A stretch of DNA of 64,000 bases, from contig CM061225.1 in the NCBI GenBank assembly GCA_030844895.1, positions 103,058,688 to 103,122,687 on the forward strand, read 5' to 3'. Position numbers and translations under genes: made by a program. The notes below the pieces were generated by a model. It did not search any database. It had not been told where the DNA came from and saw nothing but the letters and a program-made list of their open reading frames with translations. This DNA is from Ambrosia x helenae. Lineage: Eukaryota; Streptophyta; Magnoliopsida; Asterales; Asteraceae. Positions 11,306-20,560 of this stretch are shown here, in pieces (within the stretch, counting starts at the first letter, position 1; each line of letters opens with the position of its first letter).

Positions 11306-11597
11306 TTTTTTTAAATGCGACTGTCATTAAAACAGGCACACATCCTCAAACTGAGGGCCGCCGCCAAAACCATTACAACATATACTAGGGATATCTAGCT
11401 CAATCCTTTCATTGAGAAGACGAATACAACAACCGACTCTTAAACCATAAAAACGATAAAGACTTGACTAAAGCTAACACTTCGTGTACCTTCGGTTCTT
11501 TGTCATCGAACAACTTTCGGTTCCTCGCTTGCCAAATAGCCCAACAACTAACCATTATAACGCCATTCAATATCCATTTCTCTCTTTCGCAGCCCAA
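11306..11597 (-). mobile_element. 5'-truncated LINE insertion with 19-bp target duplication
   Basis: A perfect 19-bp duplication, caacaaaaatttcatatat, lies at 11287-11305 and 11598-11616. The insert ends with a T run on the plus strand (a poly-A tail on the minus strand). The minus strand encodes the last residues of a LINE ORF2: GCEREKWILNGVIMVSCWAI then WQARNRKLF, which matches the C-terminal LWSIWNERNARIF region of the LINE at 20.5 kb in pattern. Only about 290 bases were copied, the typical result of aborted target-primed reverse transcription. Confidence 0.88.
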
Positions 11598-11667
11598 CAA
11601 CAAAAATTTCATATATCTTTATTAGATCAACTCTTCCAAAGCAAAACATAAAAATAAACCTAAAAGA

Positions 11668-11925
11668 ATGACACAAATTATTTATAGAACACATATTTTT
11701 TTCATTTTTTTCTTAGAAAAAAATGTGTTTGTGCCCTTCGCTTTTGATACATTTGGAGCGCTGGCCCCGCAAGCAATCAAACTCCTCGAACGCGTGGAGA
11801 AAGTTGTGCAAAGTAATTCTCCAGCGGCTAAGGGCCAATATTTTATTTTCAATAGAGTAGGTTTTGCAATACAAAAAGGAATAGCGGCGCAACTTGTGAC
11901 CCGTTTACCTACGAATCACTTGTAA
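11668..11925 (+). pseudogene. C-terminal fragment of a repeated plant protein, copy 1
   Basis: From about 11728 the frame reads VPFAFDTFGALAPQAIKLLE, then KVVQSNSPAAKG, FNRVGFAIQKGIAAQLV and a stop after RLPTNHL. A second, shorter copy at 17290-17421 shares about 40 residues with the same stop position. Both lack the rest of the protein. I recognise the motif only as something frequently repeated in plant genomes, probably spread with a mobile element; I cannot name the family. The first 20 residues are low-complexity and probably not coding. Confidence 0.45.
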
Positions 11926-12159
11926 TTTGTTTCTAACAAAAAGTAACATTCAAAATGTCCTCAATTAGTAGTTTAACTCGACCGTTACATTTATAAAAGT
12001 ATCTTTAAATAAATAAATAAAAAATTATATAATCGAATATTTACACAACAAATCTTGACTTTCAGTTACCTTCATGACCGTTACCTTCTTCATTTCAAAT
12101 TCACACTCATTCCCCCTACAATACATCAAACTGATTGTATGTTTGTTATAGATAGATAG

Positions 12160-12196
<37 letters not shown>

Positions 12197-12203
12197 ATTA
12201 CAG
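11926..12203 (+). promoter_or_regulatory. Upstream and 5' leader region of the TPR-SET gene
   Basis: A TATA-like attatataatcg lies near 12023. A pure GA microsatellite (12165-12190) sits 14 bases before the ATG, a common arrangement in plant 5' leaders. The transcription start cannot be placed by eye. Confidence 0.4.
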
Positions 12204-13800
12204 ATGAAAGAATCAGAGCATCAACAACAAGAAGAGATGATGCAACAACTAAGACTGAAAGCAAATGAACTTCTATTAAGAGAAGAATGGGAACAATCAA
12301 TTCAAACATATTCCCATTTCATCTCTCTCTGCCAAACCCACATCTCAAACCCCCATACCCGACCCGACTACCCGAAACTCCAAAAATCCCTCTGTTTAGC
12401 CTTCTCAAACCGCGCCGAAGCGCGGTCAAAAACCCGCGATTTCGACGAAGCCCTCAAGGACTGTGATGAAGCATTGAAGATTGAAAACACCCATTTCAAA
12501 ACCCTGATGTGTAAAGGTAAGATCTTGCTTAATCAAGATAAGTACACTATGGCTTTAAACTGTTTCAAGATTGCAAATCTTGATCATCAAAGTAATAAAG
12601 ATTCAGAATCTTTAAATGGGTATTTGGAAAAATGTAAAAAGCTTGAATTTTTATCAAGATCTGGAGCATTTGATGTATCTAATTGGGTATTGAATGGGTT
12701 TAAGGGTAAGCTTCCTGAGTTAGCAGAGTATATTGGGGGTTTTAGAGATAAAGAAGTCTGAAATTAGTGGTAGAGGGTTGGTTGCAACCAAGAATATTGA
12801 TCTTGGTTCTTTGTTGTTGGTTACTAAAGCGGTTGCAATCGAAAGAGGGATATTGCCTGAATCGAAAACCGATGATTTGGGTGAAAATGCCCAAATGGTA
12901 ATGTGGAAGAGTTTTGTTGATAAAGTTGTTGAATCAAGTTCAAAGTGTAAAAGAACTAATGGTTTGATGTCGATTTTGTCGGTTGGGGAGAATGAGGAGT
13001 GTCTTGAGGTTCCTGATATTGATATGTTTAGGCCTGAATCAGAGGATGATTTTAGTGTTTTAAATGAAGGTGTTGATATGGGAAGGATGTTAAACATATT
13101 GGATGTGAATTCGCTTGTCGAAGAGACATTTTCAAGTAAGTTTTCGGGTAAAAATGGCGATTATCATGGAGTTGGGATATGGGTATTGGCTTGTTTTATA
13201 AACCATGCTTGTAATCCAAATGCTAAGAGAGTTCACATTGGTGATCATGTTGTTGTGCATGCTTCTAGGGATATAAAAGAGGGTGAGGAGATAACATTGG
13301 GGTATTTTGATGTGTTTTCGCCGTTGAAAAACAGAAAAGAAATGGCTAAAAATTGGGGATTTGATTGTCATTGCAAGAGGTGCAAATTTGAGGGCGATGT
13401 ATCGTTAAAACACGAAATGGGAGAGATTGAAATGGGGTATGAGATCGGCGTTGATGTTGGTACGACGGTTTATAAGTTGGAAGAGAGTATGAAGAGGTGG
13501 ATGGTTAGAGGTAAAATGAAGGGATACTTAAGGGCATCATTTTGGAAGGTTTATTCTGAACTTTTTGTGTCCGAAAAGTTGATGAGGAAGTGGGGGAGGA
13601 GAGTTCCGACGATGGAGGTGGTGGTGGATAGTGTGGTGGAGGCGGTTGGGGGCGATGAGCGGGTTTTAAGGGTGGTGGTTGAGGGGATGAAGAGGAATGG
13701 TGGTGGTGGATTGGTTGAGATGGAGAAGGCAATGAAGTTAGCAAGAGGGGTTTATGGGAAGGTAATGAAGAAACAAGCAATGAGAAGCATACTTAGTTGA
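12204..13800 (+). CDS. TPR + SET-domain (SMYD-like) protein methyltransferase, frame broken near 12735
   Basis: Two overlapping frames form one protein of about 530 residues. Frame A (12204-12761): TPR-like helices, with YSHFISLCQTH, AFSNRAEARSKTRDFDEALK and CDEALKIENTHFKTLMCKGK. Frame B (about 12733-13800): SET domain opening with SGRGLVATKNIDLG, then the catalytic-site motifs FINHACNPNAKR (NHxCxPN) and GEEITLGYF, and a cysteine-rich post-SET FDCHCKRCKF. These bind S-adenosylmethionine and shape the lysine channel in SET enzymes, so protein lysine methylation is the inferred role; substrate unknown. The frames meet at tattgggggtttt: one base is missing or two are extra in the G run. With the frame mended the protein runs ...EYIG then GVLEIKKSEISGRG. 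No internal stops otherwise. Either a sequence error in a homopolymer or a young pseudogene. The start at 12204 is the first ATG after the GA leader. Confidence 0.88.
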
Positions 13801-14092
13801 TCTAATTATAGAAAGTTTTATGGCATTTGTTGTTCTTTTTAGGGGTATTTAGAGTAAATTCTCTTTGCAATTGTAGGGTAAATTTAAGTTTCTAACATGA
13901 GCAATTTTAGTTTCTTGAACTTTAGTAGGCTTGATTCCAAATTAAGTTGGAATTGGAGAATAACTATACTTGTTCTCAACTAGAAAAGTTGTTTGCAAGT
14001 TCATTTGTTGTGTAGAAATTGTTTGATCATTCTTATTACATAAAATACATGATAAAAGGGAAATATTAACTCTGAACGGAAGTTTCATCGAC
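13801..14092 (+). other. 3' flank of the TPR-SET gene
   Basis: AT-rich sequence after the stop, probably 3' UTR. No canonical AATAAA is evident. Nothing else recognised. Confidence 0.4.
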
Positions 14093-14265
14093 TTTTTTTT
14101 AACGACCAACAAAAGCGAAGTTACCCGGGTAAACTCAATGGCAAAAGGTCACCCACACCCGCAAACGCAGACGGTGTTGGTGACCTGGCTTGCCACCATT
14201 CCAGAGGAGACCCACCGCCCGAAGGCCAACTGTGGTAACACCTCTGACGTACTACGCTAACGTGC
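14093..14265 (-). mobile_element. SINE fragment (3' half)
   Basis: Begins with a T run (minus-strand A tail) and contains accgcccgaaggccaactgtgg, which corresponds to the shared 3' domain cccgcccgaaggcacgacagtg of the SINEs at 39854 and 42074. The tRNA-related head is not visible and no target duplication was found. Confidence 0.55.
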
Positions 14266-14387
14266 ATCGCTCCTAATTTGCTAACATGGGCCATTTTTTA
14301 TCAAACCCATTTTTATTTGGTACTGGTTTTTTTTTCCCTTTTTAGGGACCAAAATTTGGTACCAAGCACTCGTACTAAACCGGTAAT

Positions 14388-14640
14388 TTCGGTACCAGTA
14401 TATTGATATATTTCTTTATCATGGAGAACCAAACCAATACTGACTTAATATCGACAGCGATACCGTATTTGTTTGTATAGCTTTTTCAATGTGGAAGTAT
14501 AAAATCAGTTGAAAATGAAGTTATATTAGCAAGTACCGGTTCGGTACCAGTAAAGTGATATTTTCTTTTATCGTGAAGAACCGAACCAGATTAATATCTG
14601 ATACCGTATTCGAAAAATGGAGTTATATTAACATGATAAC
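14388..14640 (+). repeat. Imperfect tandem duplication, about 152-bp period
   Basis: Two copies of ttcggtaccagta followed by tgatattttcttttatc-like sequence and gaaccaaacca/gaaccgaacca start at 14388 and 14540. The ggtaccggttcggtacc wording resembles the low-complexity interior of hAT-like MITEs. Confidence 0.5.
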
Positions 14641-15060
14641 ATTTATTCAATATCAATAGCTTTTCTGTTTCGATATATACGGAGTTCAAACAGGGTCCAA
14701 CGGGAACGCTCAGGCGTAACCGCATCCCGTAGCTACACGCTGGTAACTACAACTTATAATAAGTTTTTAGATTTATTTCTACAAACAACAGTTACCATTG
14801 TAATGTCCATCAGACCCTATATGAAACAGGCACCCCTCGCAGCAAATCACAGAAGACATACAAAACTAGTTGGCTAGTTGCACATAATAACCAGGAGATG
14901 TCCGGAGGAATGCATGCATGTCAAATGTCAAGCATACATTTTAAGGCCCAAGATATAATTCAAATAATGCAAGTGGATTCGTGTCTCATTTGAGTAAGCC
15001 CAGAAGAAAATTGAGTCCACCATTAAGATTGTTAGTGGGCCTTTTTAATTTACTGGCTGT
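14641..15060. other. Unassigned intergenic DNA
   Basis: No coding region, RNA gene or clear repeat termini seen. Confidence 0.4.
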
Positions 15061-15073
15061 CAACAAATGATAA

Positions 15074-15490
15074 GTGCCCCAGCATGTTAGGGATGGTGAA
15101 GAAGAAATTGAAGATGGGCATATGTTACTAATAAACCCAGCAAGGAACTACAATCAAGGCCCGCAAAGAAATTTCTTGAAATCTTCAACTGAGCCGGAGG
15201 AACTATTTAGGTGGATTGTGAAAAAGAAACGACCCAATGTTCCTTTTCACCCGGGCGGCATAGGTTCATACTGTGGCGGGGTGATTCATGAAGTTGAACT
15301 ATTAGGCGGGGTCGGGATAATAATATATCGAAACCTAGTTGATGTTCCTTTTGATTCAGGTGACATTTGTTCAAAGACAAAACTTAAGGACGAGTTTTTT
15401 TTCAAAGACAGAGAGTATAATGCAGGGACGATATCAGGAATATTGAAATTTCTTTTCTTTTATTTGAATTATTTAATTATCTTTTATTAA
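15074..15490 (+). CDS. Unrecognised ORF, doubtful
   Basis: A frame of about 138 residues, open also a little upstream, with a charged N-terminal part (RDGEEEIEDGHMLLINPARN), a possible glycine-rich middle (HPGGIGSYCGGVIHEVELLGG) and an AT-rich, hydrophobic end that looks non-coding. The phrase NVPFHPGG... recurs weakly as DVPFDSGD, hinting at an internal duplication. I do not recognise a family. It could be a captured exon or a degraded element ORF. A second short ORF at 15501-15689 is not supported. Confidence 0.25.
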   Translation: MPQHVRDGEEEIEDGHMLLINPARNYNQGPQRNFLKSSTEPEELFRWIVKKKRPNVPFHPGGIGSYCGGVIHEVELLGGVGIIIYRNLVDVPFDSGDICSKTKLKDEFFFKDREYNAGTISGILKFLFFYLNYLIIFY

Positions 15491-16327
15491 GTTTATCTTT
15501 TTGTTTGGGTTTATGTTTTGTCAAAAAAAAAATGGTTTTCAATTGCAAGGGGAGGTTTTTGAGATTAAATATTATGGGGCCTTAAACAACTACATCCCAT
15601 TTTCTTTTAAAGCCCACATGCTAGGATGTTATGTGTTGCAATTTGCCCAAGTTGGGGCTTTAAATTTAACCCCACTACAGATGGTCTAATGCATAGATAC
15701 AAATTAGTTCGAAACATCCAAATACATTAAATTAACAATTTCACATTGGTATGGTCCCTTTTAGGCATTTTCCATTTAAGTTCCACAATTAAGTAATTTT
15801 TCATTTGAAAACTCATCATGGATAACACTTTGATGTCATTATCGTTTATCCATTTTGGATTATACTTTAGCTTCGTAAGAAGTCATTCATCAATTGGAAT
15901 TTTTTACTCTTTTAATCAACATTTTTAATCAACATGAATATAGATGCATAGGAAGAAAATCTTAGTGGTGTAATTTATGAGAAAGGGGTTATCCAAAGCG
16001 GGTTGATGAGACATACAAAAGGTCGAATGGATCGCCTTCACCTTGAGATACATATGGGATTCAAACTGTTTTTAAACTACGATCGCAATGACTATTTTTT
16101 TCGTATCTAGTTTAAGAAATCAATCAGCTAACATATGACAATTAGAACATTGATTTTAAAGAGGATTTAAGGATTAAAAGCCTTAGTGGATTTAATTGTT
16201 CGTCGAACACTAGGTCAAGAGAGTTAATATATTACGATTGAATTGCGGCATTAAAGCTTTGTACACTACCTCCCCCGTTTTCTTTCTCAGATGATCGTTG
16301 TGAATACGATAAAAATGATGGAACTAG
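15491..16327. other. Unassigned intergenic DNA
   Basis: AT-rich, with no convincing ORF, RNA gene or repeat boundary. Confidence 0.4.
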
Positions 16328-16536
16328 AGGATGTTTGGGATTGCGTTTTGAATCTGATTTTTAGATTATTGCGTTTTGAAAACGCAGATAATCATTTTTT
16401 AGTGTTTGGATTGCGTTTTGAAAACGCAGATAATCGGTTTTTTAGGCTACCAAAACGCAATAATCTATAAGCAGGTCCACCCCTGCTTTTCCAAAACGCA
16501 TAATCTGTTTTGAATAATCAATCCCAAACACCCCTT
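16328..16536. mobile_element. MITE with GGTGTTTGGGATTG-type inverted ends
   Basis: Left end aggatgtttgggattgcg, right end caatcccaaacacccctt: inverted termini of about 16 bases. Inside, attgcgttttgaaaacgcag occurs twice, each a small palindrome (gcgttttgaaaacgc), plus further aaaacgca motifs. Ends of the form GGG-TGTTTGG are usual for plant hAT-like MITEs. Target duplication not obvious. Confidence 0.7.
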
Positions 16537-17280
16537 AAATAACAAGTTAAAATTTGTGATTTTTCCTTTTGTGCCCTTATTTTCTGGCTTTTTTACGATT
16601 TTGTCACCCCTTCCGTCCATCATGGCCATTCATTTGCCTAAATTGATCAATGATTAGATTTATATCGTCTGTTTAACACTAAGTTTATACTTTGTGTTTG
16701 AACCCTCTCCTATGTATGAATATACGTGTTTGATCATATAAAACCAAATAAACTACCTTTTTTTGGTTAGTGGAATGCTATTGGTATTAATTGGGTAGTT
16801 ATTTCAATCATGTTGTTCGAGCCTTTTCTTCTAAAAATAGAATCATTAATTGTTCGGATATTTACTGAAAACAAATAAACCTCGCAACCTTTTTTTTAAA
16901 AGGTTGTGTTTCATTGGCAGGATTGTAAATAATGCGCAATGGCTCGAGAGTTACTCGGGATCGGATCGGTAAAAAACTCGAACGATCTGAGCCTTAACGA
17001 GCCCGATCCCTTGGCTAGAAAGTCACATGTGCACAGGATTGAATCATTCCCCACACGGGTTTCTCCTTTCAAACCCAATGGTTATTTTTTCGGTGGAAGA
17101 CGGACTCGAGCCTGAGACCCCAGGCAGAAACCCTACAAATGTGGGTAAACCTCCCCACCTCCGTCGCAACATAAGTACTCGGTGATGTAAGGAAAAATTC
17201 AGGAAAAAAAAACAACTATTCTCTATTCACATTACTTGAAAATAATGAGAAGAATTTAATCCTCTACATTGGTGATCATA
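16537..17280. other. Intergenic DNA with a possible SINE-like patch
   Basis: Mostly unassigned. At 16960-17170 a GC-richer patch contains ggactcgagcctgagacccc, vaguely like a reversed B box, but no A box, tail or target duplication could be found. Confidence 0.3.
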
Positions 17281-17289
17281 AACACTTTC

Positions 17290-17421
17290 CTGCAGAAGGT
17301 GGTGCAGAGTAACTCTCCTGCGGCCAAGGACACAAGCTTTATATTTAATAGAGTAGGTTTTGCTATTCAAAAAGGGGTTGCGGCGCAGCTTGTTGCCCGT
17401 CTACCCGCGCCTCACTTGTAA
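17290..17421 (+). pseudogene. C-terminal fragment of a repeated plant protein, copy 2
   Basis: Reads LQKVVQSNSPAAKDTSFIFN, then RVGFAIQKGVAAQLVARLPA and stops after PHL. It is nearly the same as the end of the ORF at 11668-11925 and stops at the same place. The sequence upstream of the fragment is unrelated to the other copy from about residue -10, so both are fragments of a larger unit. Confidence 0.5.
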
Positions 17422-18103
17422 TTCTTGTTGCTCTTAATTATATTACTACTTTATTTAAAAAAAAAAAAAAAATTGCACCAAAAAAAAAAAAAAAAAATCT
17501 TCAACATTTAATAGTAACAGTAATAGTATGGAAAATATTTTGAAATTTGAAACTTATCTTCTTTATGCAAGAAACTATTACATGATGTTGATATAATTCA
17601 ATTTTCTTCAAAACTTCAAAATTGTTTAAGACTATAATCGTTCATGCTTCTAAAATATTATTTCATGTTTTCTTTTTTAGCAATCTTTGACCAATGATAA
17701 CTAAGTCACTTATCTTTATCTATATAATTTCTTTTTATAAATCTAAAGTCGAATAAATGGATATCCGCTTCCACCACCATCTAAACGTGCTTTAAGAAGC
17801 AACAAATTGTCATGGATAAGCTTTGACTGGAATATACGGTTCAGATTCAGTCTTATGTTGATATGACGATAAAGATTCAGTTTTAGGTTTGATATGACGA
17901 TAAAAGATGATGCCATCTATGACGGGAGGAATTGGTTCATGCATAAGATGGGTTTCAGGTATGGGTTAAATACCTTTTACTCATGACCAGAAAATATCAA
18001 ATACTCAACTGCGTACACTTCTACCAATTGTAATTTTTAAGTTTGTAACAAGCTCATACATTTTTTATTAGATAGTGGGTAAATAAGTATGTATAATATG
18101 AGA
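17422..18103. other. Unassigned AT-rich DNA
   Basis: A homopolymer block (A15 and A17 around 17456-17497) and nothing else recognised. Confidence 0.4.
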
Positions 18104-18126
18104 CTAGCAGTGTGCTCGCGCGATTC
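18104..18126 (-). mobile_element. Possible Helitron 3' terminus
   Basis: Minus strand ends ...CGCGCGAGCACACTGCTAG followed by T, the CTRR-type Helitron end next to a GC-rich palindrome. Immediately beyond, a different repeat (tagaggtgtgcatggttc, hAT-like) starts at 18127, so the hairpin may be interrupted. No 5' end was found. Confidence 0.4.
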
Positions 18127-18273
18127 TAGAGGTGTGCATGGTTCAATTCAGTTTGGTTATTAGCCTTAACTGAAATTGGTTAATTGTTTCGGTTTATTTG
18201 GTTAGACAATCAGTTTTCAATTTGGTTCAATTAATTTTGGTTGATAACCAAAATCAAAATTCCGTTAACATAT
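18127..18273 (+). repeat. hAT-like GGTT-rich repeat, left part
   Basis: Starts tagaggtgtgcatggttc and continues with repeated ggttnattggtt/tcggttt. The same wording resumes at 18880-18960 after the foldback, so the foldback and microsatellite were inserted into or grew within this repeat. No matching right end. Confidence 0.4.
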
Positions 18274-18275
18274 TT

Positions 18276-18357
<82 letters not shown>
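18274..18357. repeat. (TA)n microsatellite, left
   Basis: About 40 uninterrupted TA units flanking the left arm of the foldback. Confidence 0.95.
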
Positions 18358-18360
<3 letters not shown>

Positions 18361-18770
18361 TCAATTATAAAATGAAAACCCGCTTGAGTTGAGAAAACCT
18401 TCGAAAACCCATGTAAAAAAACATTTTTTTTCTTTGAAAAAAAATAACCAATGTAAAATACATGTTTGTAAGCGTTTTGGACCAAAAAAATAAAAAAAAA
18501 AACGCCGATGGGATTTTTTTTTTTTTTAAATAAACAAAGTTGCTAAAAACATAGGTAAATAGCTGAAAACATATGTTTTTTTAGCAACTTTGTTTATTTT
18601 TTTTTAAAAAATCCCATCGGCGCTTTTGTTATTTATTTATTTATTTTTTTGCCCAAAATGCTTAAAACATGTATTTTACATTGGTTATTTTTTTCAAAAA
18701 AAAAATAATGGTTTTTTACATGGGTTTTCAAAGGTTTTCTCAACTCAAGAGAGTTTTCATTTTATTCTTC

Positions 18771-18775
<5 letters not shown>
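18358..18775. mobile_element. Large foldback (near-palindromic) MITE between TA microsatellites
   Basis: The left arm (about 18358-18545) and right arm (about 18585-18775) are imperfect reverse complements over nearly 190 bases. For example, gaaaacccatgtaaaaaa pairs with ttttttacatgggttttc, and cgccgatgggattttttt with aaaaaatcccatcggcg. A loop of about 40 bases separates them. TA microsatellites on both sides recall Micron-type elements of grasses; that comparison is inference. The short ORFs on each arm are mirror images and not genes. Confidence 0.8.

Positions 18776-18814
<39 letters not shown>
18774..18814. repeat. (TA)n microsatellite, right
   Basis: About 19 TA units following cttcccc at the right arm of the foldback. 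Confidence 0.95.
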
Positions 18815-18819
<5 letters not shown>

Positions 18820-19017
18820 GTATAAATGCATGAAATTGAAGTATAAAAACTAAAGTTATATGTATACATGAAAGGTTCATTTCGGTTTAATTAATTTTGG
18901 TTCGATTTCGCCTATTTTTAGTTTTGTTACGGTTAACAATTCAATTATTTCGTCTAATTACACAATACAATAGCAAAACTGAATTTAATCATTACAACTT
19001 TTATATACTTTGTGCAG

Positions 19018-19315
19018 TAATTCATTGAACATTTATGTGGGAATTGGAGTTCCATGGCTTATTGAAATAACTTATAACTTGATAGCATATGAAGAACTGT
19101 AACGGATTGAGAATGTAGCGGGGTTAAGTTTCTCATTTCTAGTTTTCTTCTCAACTTTTGTTGGGTGTCTTTCGGTTTTAGTACTTAGAAGGCTTGTGTT
19201 TAGTGGTGAGCTTGGTGGTCCTAGGGTCTGGGCTTGGATTACTTGTGCATATTTCATGTTGTTTTGGTTCATATTTGTGGCTTTATCTTCTCTAAAAGTT
19301 TCTGGCATCATTTGA
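19018..19315 (+). pseudogene. Isolated last exon of an MHX-like vacuolar Mg2+/H+ exchanger, with nonsense codon
   Basis: After a good splice acceptor (tttgtgcag) the frame reads NSLNIYVGIGVPWLIEITYN, then a stop TAA at 19100-19102, then RIENVAGLSFSFLVFFSTFV, RRLVFSGELGGPRVWAW and SSLKVSGII with a TGA at 19313-19315. The GELGGPR motif followed by a final membrane helix and LSSL is the C-terminal end of the Na+/Ca2+-exchanger superfamily. Its plant member with this ending is MHX, a tonoplast Mg2+/Zn2+-proton antiporter. Two membrane segments are visible. No upstream exons were seen: sequence before 19018 is repeat. The stop replaces what is probably a leucine codon (one base change). This is a captured or duplicated exon, not a gene. 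Confidence 0.75.
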
Positions 19316-20474
19316 ACAAATCTTTCAGCCTAGTTCCATTATCATTCTTGATAGTATGTTTTCTTTTCCTAGCTATTTGTTGTCATAGTTATTAATTTTT
19401 GTATCATAAGAGGATGCTAGAAACTAGACTTCAAGATCTGCTACCAACATTGTTTATGTAAAATAATTGCTTTCGACTAATGTAAATTGAGGCAAATTCA
19501 AAATCAGCGACGCACTCACGCACCAATGCATATTTATGTAAAATAATTGGCCTTGACTAATGTGTTAATTTAATTGTTGTCTCAGGTTTGGGAAGGAGTG
19601 GATGTTTACGCGGATAAGGATAGGGATGTCATTCACGAAGAATGGTCAAGTTATGTCGCAGCCTTTATTTTCAAGTGAAGCTATTTTTAAGTTCTCGATT
19701 AATGTATTGTCGACACATTATTTTTGTTACCATTAAGTATTTGTGGTAGATTTGACAAATGTTTAGTTTACTTGGATTGGTATTTTGATAATATATATGC
19801 ATATTATAATGAAATGGGTTTACGGGTTTTGTTATTAGTGATTCTGCAAAAAAAAAATGCTTATAATCCTGTAAAAAAACTGGGTATATAAATTCAGGGT
19901 AAATTGGTAATTCAGCAGAATTTTTTTTAGATAAATAAATTATAACACGCAAAATAAACGTCATAAATTTGTGTCATAAAGGCATGTCATAAACTTGTGT
20001 CAAAAAAGAAAGTCATAAACGCGTGTCAAAAATGAGAGTCATAAGCGCGTGTCATAAATATATGGTGCTTTACGGAGGAGATCGTGACGACGGTAACAGT
20101 GGTGAAGGAATACAGAGCTGACAATAATTGTACAAACCCACCCCCGACGAGTACCTGGTGACGAAGTAAACTCTGTTTTTTTACCAAAATGGACAAAAAT
20201 ACCCTCACACTTGGGGCATGAGAGGGTCAGGACCATTAGTTTTTAATGGTGTTAGTGCTTAATGCCTAAAATTGTAACAAATTAGAAAGTTAATACCTCA
20301 AATTGTTACTTTAAACTCTTAGTACCTGACATTGAAAGTTTATAGAAACCATAAGAACTAACCGTGTAATTAACTCTTAAAAAACTATATAAATACTATA
20401 CTCAAATTTAAAGAGAATAAAATGTTCATTTTTATGTTGCATTTTTAAAAGGAAACATTAACATACGAAAAAGT
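19316..20474. other. Spacer with a possible exon and a short tandem repeat
   Basis: After the MHX stop the sequence looks like 3' UTR. At 19587-19678, after an acceptor-like gttgtctcag, the frame VWEGVDVYADKDRDVIHEEW continues for ten residues to a TGA; family not recognised, weak support. At 19965-20060 a unit of about 30 bases (gtcataaacgcgtgtcaaaaa) is repeated about four times with changes. Confidence 0.35.
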
Positions 20475-20560
20475 TTTTTTTTTTTTTTGTAAGGTAAACT
20501 TCATTCAAAAAACGCCACAAGTGGTCCTTAAAGCAAGGACCCCTGGGCCAAAACAAACAA

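Noticed and set aside
12025..12309. Minus-strand ORF over the 5' leader of the SET gene
   Set aside because: Covers the GA microsatellite (SLSLSLS) and antisense coding sequence.
13132..13780. Minus-strand ORFs opposite the SET gene
   Set aside because: Shadows of the strongly biased coding strand.
18231..18817. ORFs with long YIYIYI runs
   Set aside because: Translation of TA microsatellites plus foldback arms.
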